Shown: positions 44,344 to 53,359, counted from the stretch's first letter. The stretch: 64,000 bases of DNA from Maridesulfovibrio sp. (GCF_963677005.1 NZ_OY781616.1:62001-126000), one strand, 5' to 3'. Translations and numbers: made by a program. Notes: a model not told the origin generated them from the letters alone.

Positions 44344-44730
44344 ATGCCCGGAAAAATTCTAGTTGTGGATGACGAAGTTCACATCAGGATGCTTCTTGAA
44401 CAGACTCTGGAGGAGCTGGAGGATGATTATGGTGTGGAACTTCTGACCGCTGAAAACGGTGAAGAAGGTCTCGACTGTATCCGAGAAGAGTGTCCTGAAC
44501 TTGTTTTTCTGGATATAATGATGCCTTATATGAACGGGTATGAAGTGTGCCAGGCTGTCCGGGAGGATGAAAGGCTGGCCGAGGTCAAAATAATTCTGCT
44601 GACAGCGAAGGGGCAGGAGGTCGATAGAAAACACGGGCTTGAGCTGGGTGCTGAAAGGTATATGACCAAACCTTTCGATCCGGACGAGATTCTTGACGTT
44701 GCCAAATCCATACTCAAACTCGAAGATTGA
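44344..44730 (+). CDS. CheY-like response regulator
   Basis: 128 residues starting at the ATG at 44344 (AAAGGAGAG upstream). It has VVDDEVHIRML, phospho-Asp in LVFLDIMMPYMNG (~58), Thr in LLTAKGQ and Lys in MTKPFDPDE, all invariant. First gene of the right arm; its stop is close to or overlapping the HD-GYP start. It may be the receiver for one of the island's kinases. Confidence 0.9.
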   Translation: MPGKILVVDDEVHIRMLLEQTLEELEDDYGVELLTAENGEEGLDCIREECPELVFLDIMMPYMNGYEVCQAVREDERLAEVKIILLTAKGQEVDRKHGLELGAERYMTKPFDPDEILDVAKSILKLED

Positions 44731-44741
44731 TCATACAGCCG

Positions 44742-46508
44742 ATGAACGAGGGCATTAAGCCGGAGATCCGGCTGAAAAAAATAATAAAACCCAAGAAGCT
44801 GAAGGGTTTTTTCCAAAAAGCCGCGCCGCTGCTGCCAGCGGGTGCGGTTTTGTGCGTCTATATAGACGCACAGCTTCTGTTCAGCTTCGGTCCGCACAGT
44901 GAAAAAGTTTCGGCACAGATCCTTGTGCCGGTAAAGAACCCCTCAGACGAGGATATGTCCATCGGGGTCTATGTTGACGAGCCGGATGAAATATCCGCTG
45001 CAGAAGCCGAGCGTTTCAAGGCTGTTCTGGAAATGCTGGCCTTTTCTATCTCCAATTATATAGAGTCCGAATCAGCGCGCAAACGCATCGGCGAGGAGAC
45101 TCTTGCCAAGTACAGGGAGCTGGCGCTGCTGCACCGTTCCATTGTGGAACTGAACAATTCCCTGCGCCTGAAAGATGTTATCCGGGCCCTTTCCAACGAA
45201 TGCCGCAATTCGTCTCTGCCTGCGGAAATGGGTGTAATCTATCTGCCTGAGGAAGGCGGGTTCAGCGTATTTGACAGCTTCGGTTTTTTTGAAGAAGGGC
45301 TGTTCAAGCTGCTGGTCAAGAATTCTCTGTTTGAAGATGTCATATCCAGCCTGCGCGGGGAGATAATTAACGATGTGACTCAGGACTCCCGTTGCGGTTA
45401 TGGACTGCCGGAGAATGTCCGCTCCCTGCTCATAATGCCCATTCCCTCTCCAAGCGTCTGCGAGGGAGTTCTCATCCTGCTTTCTCCGTGTGTAAACGCT
45501 TTCAATGCAGCCCATCTCAAGCATGTTTCCACTCTGGCATCCGTCGCCGGAATTTCCATCAGCAATGCGTATAATTTCGAATCAATCAGGGTTCTGATGG
45601 ATGCGCTGCTCAAGGCCCTGGCCGAGGCTATTGATGCCAGAGACCCTTTTACGGCCGGTCATTCGGACAGGGTTGCCCATCTGGCTGTATCGTTTGCCAG
45701 TCAGGTTTCCATGAGCAACGGTCCGTTTGCAGGTGTAACCTTCAGCGATGAACAGCTGCGCGAAATTTTTTACTCCGGCATCCTTCACGACATCGGCAAG
45801 ATCGGAATCAAGGAAGAGGTTCTTACCAAGAAAACCAGACTGCCGAAATCAATGCTTGATGTAATCGGAATGCGCTTGAAACTTTTCGGAATCCACCACA
45901 AGCAGGAATGGGAAGAGAATTACAAGAGGATCAAAAAAATCAATATATCTCTCTGTCCGGCCCAGGATGATCTTGAATTCGTGGACCATATGAGCAATCT
46001 GGAATTCAAGGTAAACGGCTCTACAGTGCATATGATTCAGCCGGATGAACGCAAATGCCTGCTGGTTAAAAAGGGCAACCTGACTTCCGAAGAGCGGATG
46101 GAGATAGAACGGCATCCGGAAGAAAGCCAGCGCATACTGGAGCACATTCCCTTTCAGGACGATCTTTCGCAATTGCTGACCATTATCGGACAGCATCATG
46201 AGAGGTTGGACGGGTCGGGATATCCCCGTGGAATAAAAGGTGATGAAATACTGATCCAGAGCCGCATTCTGGCAATCGTCGACATCTACGATGCCATTAC
46301 GCAGGAAAGACACTATAAACCTGCCACCCCGCAATCCAAGGCCCTTGAAATTTTATCATGGGAAGCGGATGAAGGTAAGCTGGATAAGGACCTGGTCAGC
46401 CTGTTCATTGAAAATATTTCGGAAATAGAAAGCGGGGCGGACTCCATTGATCTTGACCGCCCGGTATCGCCGAGGTTCTGCAAGATTCCTCGGAGTAATT
46501 TGAACTAG
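44742..46508 (+). CDS. GAF-HD-GYP c-di-GMP phosphodiesterase with long insertion
   Basis: 588 residues from the ATG at 44742; a TTG at 44727 is the other option and no SD decides. A GAF-like domain (~140-280) precedes an HD-GYP domain that hydrolyses c-di-GMP. HD at GILHDIGKIGIKEEV (~349) and GYP at GQHHERLDGSGYPRGIKGDE (~490) are intact. Between them are ~85 extra residues (after TKKTRLPKS to KKGNLTSEE) absent from usual HD-GYPs. It has no REC domain of its own and follows the response regulator. Confidence 0.9.
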   Translation: MNEGIKPEIRLKKIIKPKKLKGFFQKAAPLLPAGAVLCVYIDAQLLFSFGPHSEKVSAQILVPVKNPSDEDMSIGVYVDEPDEISAAEAERFKAVLEMLAFSISNYIESESARKRIGEETLAKYRELALLHRSIVELNNSLRLKDVIRALSNECRNSSLPAEMGVIYLPEEGGFSVFDSFGFFEEGLFKLLVKNSLFEDVISSLRGEIINDVTQDSRCGYGLPENVRSLLIMPIPSPSVCEGVLILLSPCVNAFNAAHLKHVSTLASVAGISISNAYNFESIRVLMDALLKALAEAIDARDPFTAGHSDRVAHLAVSFASQVSMSNGPFAGVTFSDEQLREIFYSGILHDIGKIGIKEEVLTKKTRLPKSMLDVIGMRLKLFGIHHKQEWEENYKRIKKINISLCPAQDDLEFVDHMSNLEFKVNGSTVHMIQPDERKCLLVKKGNLTSEERMEIERHPEESQRILEHIPFQDDLSQLLTIIGQHHERLDGSGYPRGIKGDEILIQSRILAIVDIYDAITQERHYKPATPQSKALEILSWEADEGKLDKDLVSLFIENISEIESGADSIDLDRPVSPRFCKIPRSNLN

Positions 46509-46607
46509 CCGGGAAGATACCGGATATTTGCCGGCGGACGGGGTTTTTCAGCCCCATTCATCCGGGGAGACCGTCATTTTCGGCTGCAAACCCCCGGGGT
46601 TTCCGGT

Positions 46608-47852
46608 ATGTATCTGGTTCGTCTGAATATTCTGGCCTGGATGTGTCTTTTTTTTCTTCAGCTCTGCCTGCCTGCACAGGCTGAAAACAGTAAAAATTTC
46701 ATACTGGGCATGTCCGCCGCGTTTACCGGGCCGAGCAAGGGACTGGGAATAGAGCTCTACCGGGGATCGCAGGCATATTTCGATAAGATCAATGCTCAGG
46801 GCGGGGTCAACGGCCATAAGATAATTATTCAGTATTATGATGACGGGTACAACCCGCTTCCGGCCATCCGCAACACCATAAAACTGGTTGAACAGGATGA
46901 CGTAACCTGTCTGTTCAATTACGTGGGTACTCCCACAGTCACCCGCGTCCTCCCGGTCATCAAGCATTTCAATTCCAGAAAATCAGTCTGCCTGTACTTC
47001 CCGTTTACCGGGGCGCAGCCTCAGCGCGAGTTTCCCTATGAGGAATTCGTTTTCAACCTGCGTGCTTCCTATCGTCAGGAAACATGGGGGCTTGTCCATA
47101 ACCTGTACATGGTCGGGCGTAACCGCATTGCCGTTCTGTATCAGGCGGACGCGTACGGCCGCAGCGGCTGGGACGGTGTGCGCAAGGCTCTTTCCGAAAA
47201 GGGGCTGAAGCTGGCCGGTGAGGCAACATACAGGCGCGGAACGTCTTTTGCCGATTCCATGAAGGAACAGGTCGAGATTCTTGCCACGGCGCAGCCGGAC
47301 GCGATTATAGCCATCGGTGCCTATGAAGCCTGTGCTGCGTTTATCCGGGATGCACGGGACAAGGGTCTTGATGTGCCCATCTGCAACCTTTCTTTTGTAG
47401 GCAGTGAGAATATGCTCAAGCTGCTGCTGCGCGAAGAAAAAAAGACCGGGCATAGCTATACCGGAAATCTGATCAACACCCAGACAGTTCCCAGCTACGA
47501 GGACACAACCCTGCCTGCCGTTGTGGAGTATCGTAAGGCAATGACCGAGAATCCGCCTGCGCCCCCTGAGGGATTTGGAAAAGATTACGATCCGCTCAAA
47601 TTCAGTTTTATCAGCTTTGAAGGATTTTTGAACGCCAAGGTTATGACCGAAATCCTGAAAAGACTGTGTCTGCACCAGTACAACGGCAATATTTATGCGG
47701 CCACTCTGTCGGTACGCAAGCTGGATATAGGTGTTGGCACTGAAGTCAGTTTCGGACGGGGAAAGCATCAGGGACTTGACGAAGTCTACTACATGACAGT
47801 CTCGGACGGTAAATTCGTCCCCATGAGTGACTGGAGCAGGTGGAGCAAATGA
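46608..47852 (+). CDS. Periplasmic amino-acid-type binding protein
   Basis: 414 residues with a cleavable signal peptide (CLFFLQLCLPAQA-EN), unlike the lipoprotein paralogue at 41.8 kb. Type I binding-protein fold: FILGMSAAFTGPSKGLGIELY, HKIIIQYYDDGYNPLPAIRN, CLFNYVGTPTVTRVLPV, ASYRQETWG and FVGSENMLK. No ABC permease or ATPase is near. It overlaps the next kinase gene by 4 nt (ATGA), the same coupling as in the left arm. Confidence 0.9.
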   Translation: MYLVRLNILAWMCLFFLQLCLPAQAENSKNFILGMSAAFTGPSKGLGIELYRGSQAYFDKINAQGGVNGHKIIIQYYDDGYNPLPAIRNTIKLVEQDDVTCLFNYVGTPTVTRVLPVIKHFNSRKSVCLYFPFTGAQPQREFPYEEFVFNLRASYRQETWGLVHNLYMVGRNRIAVLYQADAYGRSGWDGVRKALSEKGLKLAGEATYRRGTSFADSMKEQVEILATAQPDAIIAIGAYEACAAFIRDARDKGLDVPICNLSFVGSENMLKLLLREEKKTGHSYTGNLINTQTVPSYEDTTLPAVVEYRKAMTENPPAPPEGFGKDYDPLKFSFISFEGFLNAKVMTEILKRLCLHQYNGNIYAATLSVRKLDIGVGTEVSFGRGKHQGLDEVYYMTVSDGKFVPMSDWSRWSK

Positions 47853-50353
47853 CGATCAAAATGCGCATGTCCAAGATTTTTCAGAAAACCATGCTTCTGA
47901 ACTTTATTTTGTTCGGGGTCATTTCGTGTTCCATGTCGCTTATGTCGGCACTTACCCTGTACAACCACATGGTTGACGAATACATCAGCAAGGGAAAGGC
48001 TATTGCCGGAAGTATCGCCAGTTCCAGCGTTGAGATTCTCCTGAACCGGGATTCCTCAACTCTGCAGGCCATGATCGATCAGTTCAGGGACAGTGATGGG
48101 GCTGCCTATGTGTACGTTCAGGATTCCAACGGAGATATCATCTGTCATACCTTTGTGCCCCGTGTGCCTGCAATTCTGGAAACCGGAAATATCCATCCCG
48201 AGGACACGGCCATAAGGCAGCTTGAGATTCCGGGATTCGGAAGTGTAATCGATATCACCAAACCCATACTTGCCGGGATGGCCGGCTACGTTCATGTGGG
48301 AATGGATAAGGATATAATCAACAAGTATGTCTGGATAGCAATTGCCAAATTACAGGTGGTGATGTTTTTCATTTTCTGGGGCAGTGTTTTCATCCTTTAC
48401 CTGATGGTCAAGAAAATATCCGAACCGCTCTACGATCTGACCGAGTACGCAAAGAAGCTTTCTGCCCACGATTTCACTGCCGATATAGAGATTTCCTCAA
48501 ATGATGAAATCGGGCTGCTGGCCGGAACCATGAAGAACATGGCCGAAGAACTGACCACCCTTATTGCCGGTCTTGAGCGCGCTGTGAGCAATGCTACCGG
48601 AGAATTGCAGGACACGCTTACCTATATGGAAGTTATTATCGATAATCTGGCTGACGGATTGCTGGTTGTCGATGCCAAGGGCAGGATCACTCTTACCAAC
48701 CCGGCTTTGTCGGACCTGTTCGGTCTGTCCGGACAGGAGCTCAAGGGGAAGGATATAAAGAATTTCTTTTCCGAGGAAATGAATGATCTGTACAGGCTGG
48801 TGCGCAGCTGCGAGCATGAGATATACTCATCCGAAATTGCTTTGCAGGGGCGCCGCACGGTAAAGGCCGTGGCAACACCCATCCACAAATGGGAGTCCGA
48901 AGACAGCTTCAATATATGTCTTGGGGCTGTAATTCTTGTGCGCGACATAACTTATGAAAAGGAAGTGGATAATCTCAAGACGGATTTTATTTCCACTGTT
49001 TCACACGAGTTGCGGACCCCGATGACCTCCATTCTTGGGTTTGCCAAGATCATCAGAAAAAAACTTGAAAAAAATGTTTTCCCCCTTTGCGAAGCCCCGG
49101 ACCAGAAGACCCGGCGGGCCGTAGATCAGGTTCGTGACAATATCGGGATAATTGTTTCCGAAGGCCAGCGGCTGACCGATCTTATCAACGATGTGCTTGA
49201 TATCGCCAAGATGGAGTCCGGCAAAATAGACTGGAAGAAAGGACCGGTCGAAATGGGCGAACTCATAGCAACATCTATACAGACCACAACACCGCTATGG
49301 CAGCCCAAGGGAATTGAAATGGCTGTTGATATGGAGGAAGGTTTTCCGACAATCAGCGGCGACAGGGACAGAATTCTGCAGGTGCTGGTCAACCTTATTT
49401 CCAACGCAGTAAAATTTACGGAATCGGGAACCATCACCTGCACTGCGAGGGCCCATGAAAATGAAGTCCTGATCAGCGTAAGTGATACCGGGTCCGGTAT
49501 TTCTCCCGAGGACCAGAAGAAAATATTCGAACGTTTTAAACAGGCGGGGGATACTCTTACCGGAAAGCCCAAGGGAACCGGACTGGGGCTGCCGATCTGC
49601 AAACAGATCGTTGAGCACCATATGGGGCGTATCTGGGTGGACAGTAAGCTTGGTGAGGGCAGTTCCTTTCATTTCACTCTGGCTGCGGATTCCCCCGGTG
49701 AACCGGCTCCGGCTCAGGTTGCTGTAGCCCGGCAGGATCGCAGCATTTCTAAGCCCGGCAGTCCCGACAGCCCCCTTATCATGGTCGCTGATGATGATCC
49801 TGCTCTTAACGAGTTTCTTTCCCAGGTGCTGGAGGAAGAAGGATATAGAGTTCTCACTGTTCTGGACGGACAGGAAGCCGTTGAGACGGCCAAACTCCGC
49901 ATGCCGCAGCTGATAACCATGGACCTGAAAATGCCGATCATGAACGGGGATCAGGCCATCAGAGCACTGCGCAGCGATCCTTCCACCCGCCACATTCCGG
50001 TAATTGTGATCAGTGCTCTAGCGGAGGGCCAGAAAGCCGGTGGAGATGCCGCGCTGATAAAGCCCATCGACGAGAAGAGGCTGGTGGAAACGATTCACGG
50101 CCTTCTGCAGGAAGATCTTATTATGAGTGATCCCTGCATGGTTCTTGGACAGGAGGAGACAAATCCGGTGGAAAGCCTGCTGGTCATATGTCCGGGCAAG
50201 ATCAATTATTGTCCGCCTGCGGAATTGTGGACCAGGGTTTCTTCCGGTTTCAAGGGCACAATTTTCATTACTGCGGAACTCAGTTCCGGGCTGGACCTGA
50301 ACCGGTTGTCACAAACTCCTGATGTACAGATTGTTATTTTACCAGAAAACTGA
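47849..50353 (+). CDS. Hybrid histidine kinase (Cache-HAMP-PAS-HisKA-HATPase-REC)
   Basis: 834 residues from the ATG at 47849 (GGAG upstream; the GTG at 47840 is less likely). TM1 (TMLLNFILFGVISCSMSLMSAL), a periplasmic sensor with ICHTF (Cys ~99), TM2, HAMP, PAS (~270-370), HisKA with FISTVSHELRTPM (~380), HATPase (LVNLISNAVKFTE, DTGSGIS, GTGLGLPIC) and a C-terminal REC (VADDDPALNEF, TMDLKMPIMNG, Lys in ALIKPID), then ~70 residues of unassigned tail. It is coupled to the binding protein upstream; the sensor is paralogous to the left-arm kinase. Confidence 0.93.
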   Translation: MTIKMRMSKIFQKTMLLNFILFGVISCSMSLMSALTLYNHMVDEYISKGKAIAGSIASSSVEILLNRDSSTLQAMIDQFRDSDGAAYVYVQDSNGDIICHTFVPRVPAILETGNIHPEDTAIRQLEIPGFGSVIDITKPILAGMAGYVHVGMDKDIINKYVWIAIAKLQVVMFFIFWGSVFILYLMVKKISEPLYDLTEYAKKLSAHDFTADIEISSNDEIGLLAGTMKNMAEELTTLIAGLERAVSNATGELQDTLTYMEVIIDNLADGLLVVDAKGRITLTNPALSDLFGLSGQELKGKDIKNFFSEEMNDLYRLVRSCEHEIYSSEIALQGRRTVKAVATPIHKWESEDSFNICLGAVILVRDITYEKEVDNLKTDFISTVSHELRTPMTSILGFAKIIRKKLEKNVFPLCEAPDQKTRRAVDQVRDNIGIIVSEGQRLTDLINDVLDIAKMESGKIDWKKGPVEMGELIATSIQTTTPLWQPKGIEMAVDMEEGFPTISGDRDRILQVLVNLISNAVKFTESGTITCTARAHENEVLISVSDTGSGISPEDQKKIFERFKQAGDTLTGKPKGTGLGLPICKQIVEHHMGRIWVDSKLGEGSSFHFTLAADSPGEPAPAQVAVARQDRSISKPGSPDSPLIMVADDDPALNEFLSQVLEEEGYRVLTVLDGQEAVETAKLRMPQLITMDLKMPIMNGDQAIRALRSDPSTRHIPVIVISALAEGQKAGGDAALIKPIDEKRLVETIHGLLQEDLIMSDPCMVLGQEETNPVESLLVICPGKINYCPPAELWTRVSSGFKGTIFITAELSSGLDLNRLSQTPDVQIVILPEN

Positions 50354-50367
50354 TAGAAGTTCTTCTC

Positions 50368-51033
50368 ATGGAAGACGCAGCCAGATACGGAGTCGGTAGA
50401 TTCAGGTCCTGTGAAAAATGCATGTGGACCGGACCGCTTGATACTTTTGAAGTGATTCCGGCACTTATTTCCAGCATGGATGTTGTACGGTGTCCCAATT
50501 GCGGGTCAACGCAGGACTGCCGTGAACGAGTGTTCGCACAGGCCGACACCCTGCTTCCGGAAGGGTTTACCATAGTTTCCGGCGGGCAGACCGGTGTGGA
50601 TCGCGGAGCTCTGGACGCGGCCATAGCCTTGGGTATTCCGCATCGTGGCTGGTGCCCGGCCGGAAGGAAGGCCGAGGACGGAGTTATCCCTGCCTGCTAC
50701 AATATGCAGGAAATGGACGATCCCCACTACTGGAAGCGCACCGGGCAGAATGTTTTGGATTCAGATGGAACACTGGTTTTTCCCGGAAACTGCAAATCAA
50801 AGGGAACGGAACTTACTATACGGCTGGCTAAGCAGCACGGAAGGCCGGTAGCAGTTGTTGATCCTGATTCCGGGTGTGCCGCTGAAACCGTAGCGGCCTG
50901 GATAGGGGCCGCGAAAATAAGAGTGCTTAACGTTGCCGGTCCACGGGAAAGCGGGTGTCCGGGTATATCTGCACGCACCAGAAAATTTCTGATCAGCCTG
51001 TTCTCCGAGATGAAAAAAGAAGGCTGTGATTAG
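50368..51033 (+). CDS. Putative molybdenum-carrier-type (SLOG-like) protein with zinc ribbon
   Basis: 221 residues. N-terminal ~65: a zinc-ribbon pattern (CEKCMW and CPNCGS). The rest has FTIVSGGQTGVDRGALDAAIALG and GLY-rich strands, resembling the 'putative molybdenum carrier' family (Rossmannoid SLOG relatives). Those bind molybdenum cofactor or nucleotides, but function in this form is unproven. It lies 14 nt after the hybrid kinase gene, so it is in the same operon, which is unexpected. Confidence 0.75.
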   Translation: MEDAARYGVGRFRSCEKCMWTGPLDTFEVIPALISSMDVVRCPNCGSTQDCRERVFAQADTLLPEGFTIVSGGQTGVDRGALDAAIALGIPHRGWCPAGRKAEDGVIPACYNMQEMDDPHYWKRTGQNVLDSDGTLVFPGNCKSKGTELTIRLAKQHGRPVAVVDPDSGCAAETVAAWIGAAKIRVLNVAGPRESGCPGISARTRKFLISLFSEMKKEGCD

Positions 51034-51085
51034 CCGGTTGGCGTATGCCGGGAAGATCAAGTCGTATAGTCAGGCTGTGCGAAAA

Positions 51086-51391
51086 TCAGTCTGTCTGAAA
51101 AACAACCTCATTTAACATTTCTTCCAATTCCGCACATATCTTTTGCAATTCTTTTGCGTCTTTCTGCTCCGTAGCATTGCGGACCAGAATCATTTTTTCA
51201 GCATACTGCGTATAGCCGAAGGTCAAAGCCGCCCCGCGTGATGAATGAGCGCATTCCCGGACCTCGGTAAAATCATCCTCCAGAAGTGAAAGTTTCATTT
51301 TATCCAGATCCTTCCAGAGTGATTTCATGAGCACCGGGGCAAGATCAATCAGGTCTGAAGCTATTATTACAGCCTTTTTTCTGTCTTCCAA
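51086..51391 (-). CDS. Hpt-domain phosphotransfer protein
   Basis: 101 residues, almost all helical, with the phosphorylatable His in RECAHSSRGAALTFG (H-S-x-R/K-G, ~47). It probably relays phosphate between receivers of the neighbouring hybrid kinases. Start is a TTG at 51391 with AGGGAGA upstream; the first ATG would delete the first helix. It is convergent with the preceding gene. Confidence 0.72.
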   Translation of the reverse strand: MEDRKKAVIIASDLIDLAPVLMKSLWKDLDKMKLSLLEDDFTEVRECAHSSRGAALTFGYTQYAEKMILVRNATEQKDAKELQKICAELEEMLNEVVFQTD

Positions 51392-51531
51392 AAAAATATC
51401 TCCCTATACGCTGACCACACAGTGCGTGATCTTTTTTATACCAACTCACTTTAGTTAAAATAAAAGAGTACTGTCACGGAATTATTTATTTGCATTTTCG
51501 CAACGGTCGGTTTTCCCCAGTCTGAAGGGGC
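51392..51531. other. Spacer between Hpt and ArsR units
   Basis: No gene seen; divergent to the ArsR promoter. AT-rich with a run of T/A (~51430-51470). Confidence 0.4.
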
Positions 51532-51559
51532 TTGACTTCCTCATTCTTCAGTTTAATAT
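51532..51559 (+). promoter_or_regulatory. Sigma-70-type promoter of the arsR-exporter operon
   Basis: TTGACT (51532-51537), 16-nt spacer, TAATAT (51554-51559). The -10 lies inside the left arm of the operator, so repressor binding would block RNA polymerase. Confidence 0.7.
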
Positions 51560-51579
51560 ATGAACAGTTGTTCATATAT
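51556..51579. promoter_or_regulatory. ArsR/SmtB-type operator (11-2-11 palindrome)
   Basis: ATATATGAACA (51556-51566), GT, TGTTCATATAT (51569-51579): a perfect dyad. It matches the TGAACA-N2-TGTTCA core of metal-sensing ArsR/SmtB operators. It is 17 nt before the regulator's start codon, so autoregulation is expected. Confidence 0.85.
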
Positions 51580-51596
51580 AAACATGTGAGGTCGGT

Positions 51597-51980
51597 ATGA
51601 CTGTTGAGGCAGCCTGTTGTGACGGGCACAATCCCGATTTTGATTCTGTCGGGGCGGTAAGGAAAGAATGCTGCCCGAAAGAGATGCTGGAGGAACTTGC
51701 GGCTGTATTCAAGCTGATGGGTGATCCGGTGCGGATAACCATATTACACGCGCTTTCCATAAGAGAGTTGTGTGTATGCGATCTGGCCGAGATTCTCGGC
51801 ATGAGCCACTCGGCAGTCTCCCACCAGCTAAGACTGCTGCGGACCGCAAGAATGGTCCGGTATGAAAAGTCCGGCCGCAGGGCCATATACCGCCTCAGCG
51901 ACAGTCATGTTGAAACCATAATGCGGACGGCACTTGATCACATGCAGGGATCGGGTTGTCCGCCGGAAAAGGAAGATTAA
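51597..51980 (+). CDS. ArsR/SmtB-family metal-sensing repressor
   Basis: 127 residues. Winged helix with the family signature ELCVCDLAEILGMSHSAVSHQLRLLR (recognition helix ~60-85); CVC in helix alpha3 is the metal-sensing motif. Extra cysteines near the N-terminus (AACC, ECC) may add thiol ligands, as in CadC/AztR-type sensors of Cd/Pb/Zn. C-terminus ends GCPPEKED. It is the first gene of an operon with the exporter 2 nt downstream. Confidence 0.9.
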   Translation: MTVEAACCDGHNPDFDSVGAVRKECCPKEMLEELAAVFKLMGDPVRITILHALSIRELCVCDLAEILGMSHSAVSHQLRLLRTARMVRYEKSGRRAIYRLSDSHVETIMRTALDHMQGSGCPPEKED

Positions 51981-51982
51981 GT

Positions 51983-53176
51983 ATGGATATTCTGACAGGA
52001 ATAGCCGGCGAGTCCTGGGAGGTGCTGCTGCAGTCGGCTCCTTTCATGCTTTTCGGTTTTATTATAGCCGGGCTGCTCAAGACATTTGTGGGCCCGGAAT
52101 TCATCAGCAGGAACCTCGGGTCAGGTAATACCTCAGACGTGCTGAAAGCGTCTATTCTCGGCGTACCCATCCCCCTTTGCAGCTGCGGAGTAATTCCCGC
52201 CGCAGCACAGCTGCGCCAACAGGGAGCAGGCAAGGGTGCCACCACATCCTTCCTTATCTCAACTCCGGAAACGGGTGTGGATTCCATTGCCGTGACCTAT
52301 GCTCTGCTTGATCCGGTCATGGCGGTTATTCGCCCCTTTGCAGCTTTTTTTACGGCAGTGGTGGCCGGAATACTGGTGGACAGGAATGAGAAGAATGGTG
52401 CTGAAAGCACCAAGCCGCTTATTCCAGCACCGGTGCTGCACAATTTTGATGGCGGACATATCGGCCACGATCATGGTCATGATCACGGGGGAGAATGCTC
52501 CGGATCATGTTCGGAAACAGGTGCGGGTGATGACCCGATTGAAAGCGGCTGCTCATGCTCAGGATGCGGTTGCTCCGGAAATTCCGGGAAGCCAGACGGA
52601 AATATCCTGTCCAGACTGATTGCAGGTATGAAGTATTCCTTCGGGGATTTACTTCAGGATATCGGTTTATGGTTTCTGGGGGGAGTTATTTTGGCCGGTG
52701 CGTTCAGCTATCTGATTCCGGACGGGTTTATCGAGAATAATCTGGGTGACGGAATTTTTTCCATGGTGATCATGCTTGTCGCCTCGGTTCCGCTTTATGT
52801 CTGCGCCACCGCTTCCACTCCGATAGCCGCTGCTCTGGCTCTCAAGGGACTGTCTCCCGGTGCCGCTCTGGTTTTCCTGCTGGCCGGACCTGCAACCAAC
52901 GCAGCTTCTTTCACGGTTGTGGCCCGGCTGCTTGGAAAGAGATCCGCATTCATATATTTAGGAGCAATAATAGGGTGTTCCCTGTTCTTAGGAGTGTTGG
53001 TCAACTGGCTTTACCACCTGCTCGGACTGGGCATAACCGGATGGGTGCAGGGCAATGCAGCGGATGAACATGGTATACTCTATACACTTTGCGTACTCAT
53101 TCTGCTTGCCTTGATAGTAGTTCCCAAGGTAACGGCTTTGATTAAGGGTGAAGGAGTGTCCGGGCATTCCCACTAA
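51983..53176 (+). CDS. SO_0444-family Cu/Zn-type permease
   Basis: 397 residues, two blocks of four or so TM segments (residues ~5-120 and ~230-390), each with a conserved P-L-C-S-C-G (GVPIPLCSCGVIPAAAQ) or P-L-Y-V-C-A-T-A pattern. The connecting cytoplasmic loop is rich in His (HIGHDHGHDHGG) and Cys (SGSCSE, GCSCSGCGCSG), a likely metal-buffering segment. This is the DUF318/permease (SO_0444 Cu/Zn efflux) family. Regulated by the ArsR upstream; AGGAAG precedes the ATG. Confidence 0.9.
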   Translation: MDILTGIAGESWEVLLQSAPFMLFGFIIAGLLKTFVGPEFISRNLGSGNTSDVLKASILGVPIPLCSCGVIPAAAQLRQQGAGKGATTSFLISTPETGVDSIAVTYALLDPVMAVIRPFAAFFTAVVAGILVDRNEKNGAESTKPLIPAPVLHNFDGGHIGHDHGHDHGGECSGSCSETGAGDDPIESGCSCSGCGCSGNSGKPDGNILSRLIAGMKYSFGDLLQDIGLWFLGGVILAGAFSYLIPDGFIENNLGDGIFSMVIMLVASVPLYVCATASTPIAAALALKGLSPGAALVFLLAGPATNAASFTVVARLLGKRSAFIYLGAIIGCSLFLGVLVNWLYHLLGLGITGWVQGNAADEHGILYTLCVLILLALIVVPKVTALIKGEGVSGHSH

Positions 53177-53209
53177 TTCTGTTCCAACGGTTCAACCAAG
53201 GAGGAATCC

Positions 53210-53359
53210 GTGACCGGAGAAGGTGTTGAAGCTGCCATTGTAATGCTGGTGATTATTTTTGCTGTTTTTCATATGGTCAGGAAGAAATCTCGCGAAGGTC
53301 TGGAAGATATCATCCGCCGTAATTCGGAGAAAGAATCGCGGGAAATGGACGATAACTGA
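53210..53359 (+). CDS. 49-residue membrane microprotein in the metal-efflux operon
   Basis: GTG start at 53210 behind AAGGAGG (strong SD at 6 nt). Sequence: a short N-terminus MTGEGVEAAIV, one TM helix (VMLVIIFAVFHMV), then a highly charged tail (RKKSREGLEDIIRRNSEKE). Too short to be found by size filters. It lies 33 nt after the exporter stop and before the operon terminator. No family recognised; a membrane accessory to the exporter is possible. Confidence 0.65.
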   Translation: MTGEGVEAAIVMLVIIFAVFHMVRKKSREGLEDIIRRNSEKESREMDDN

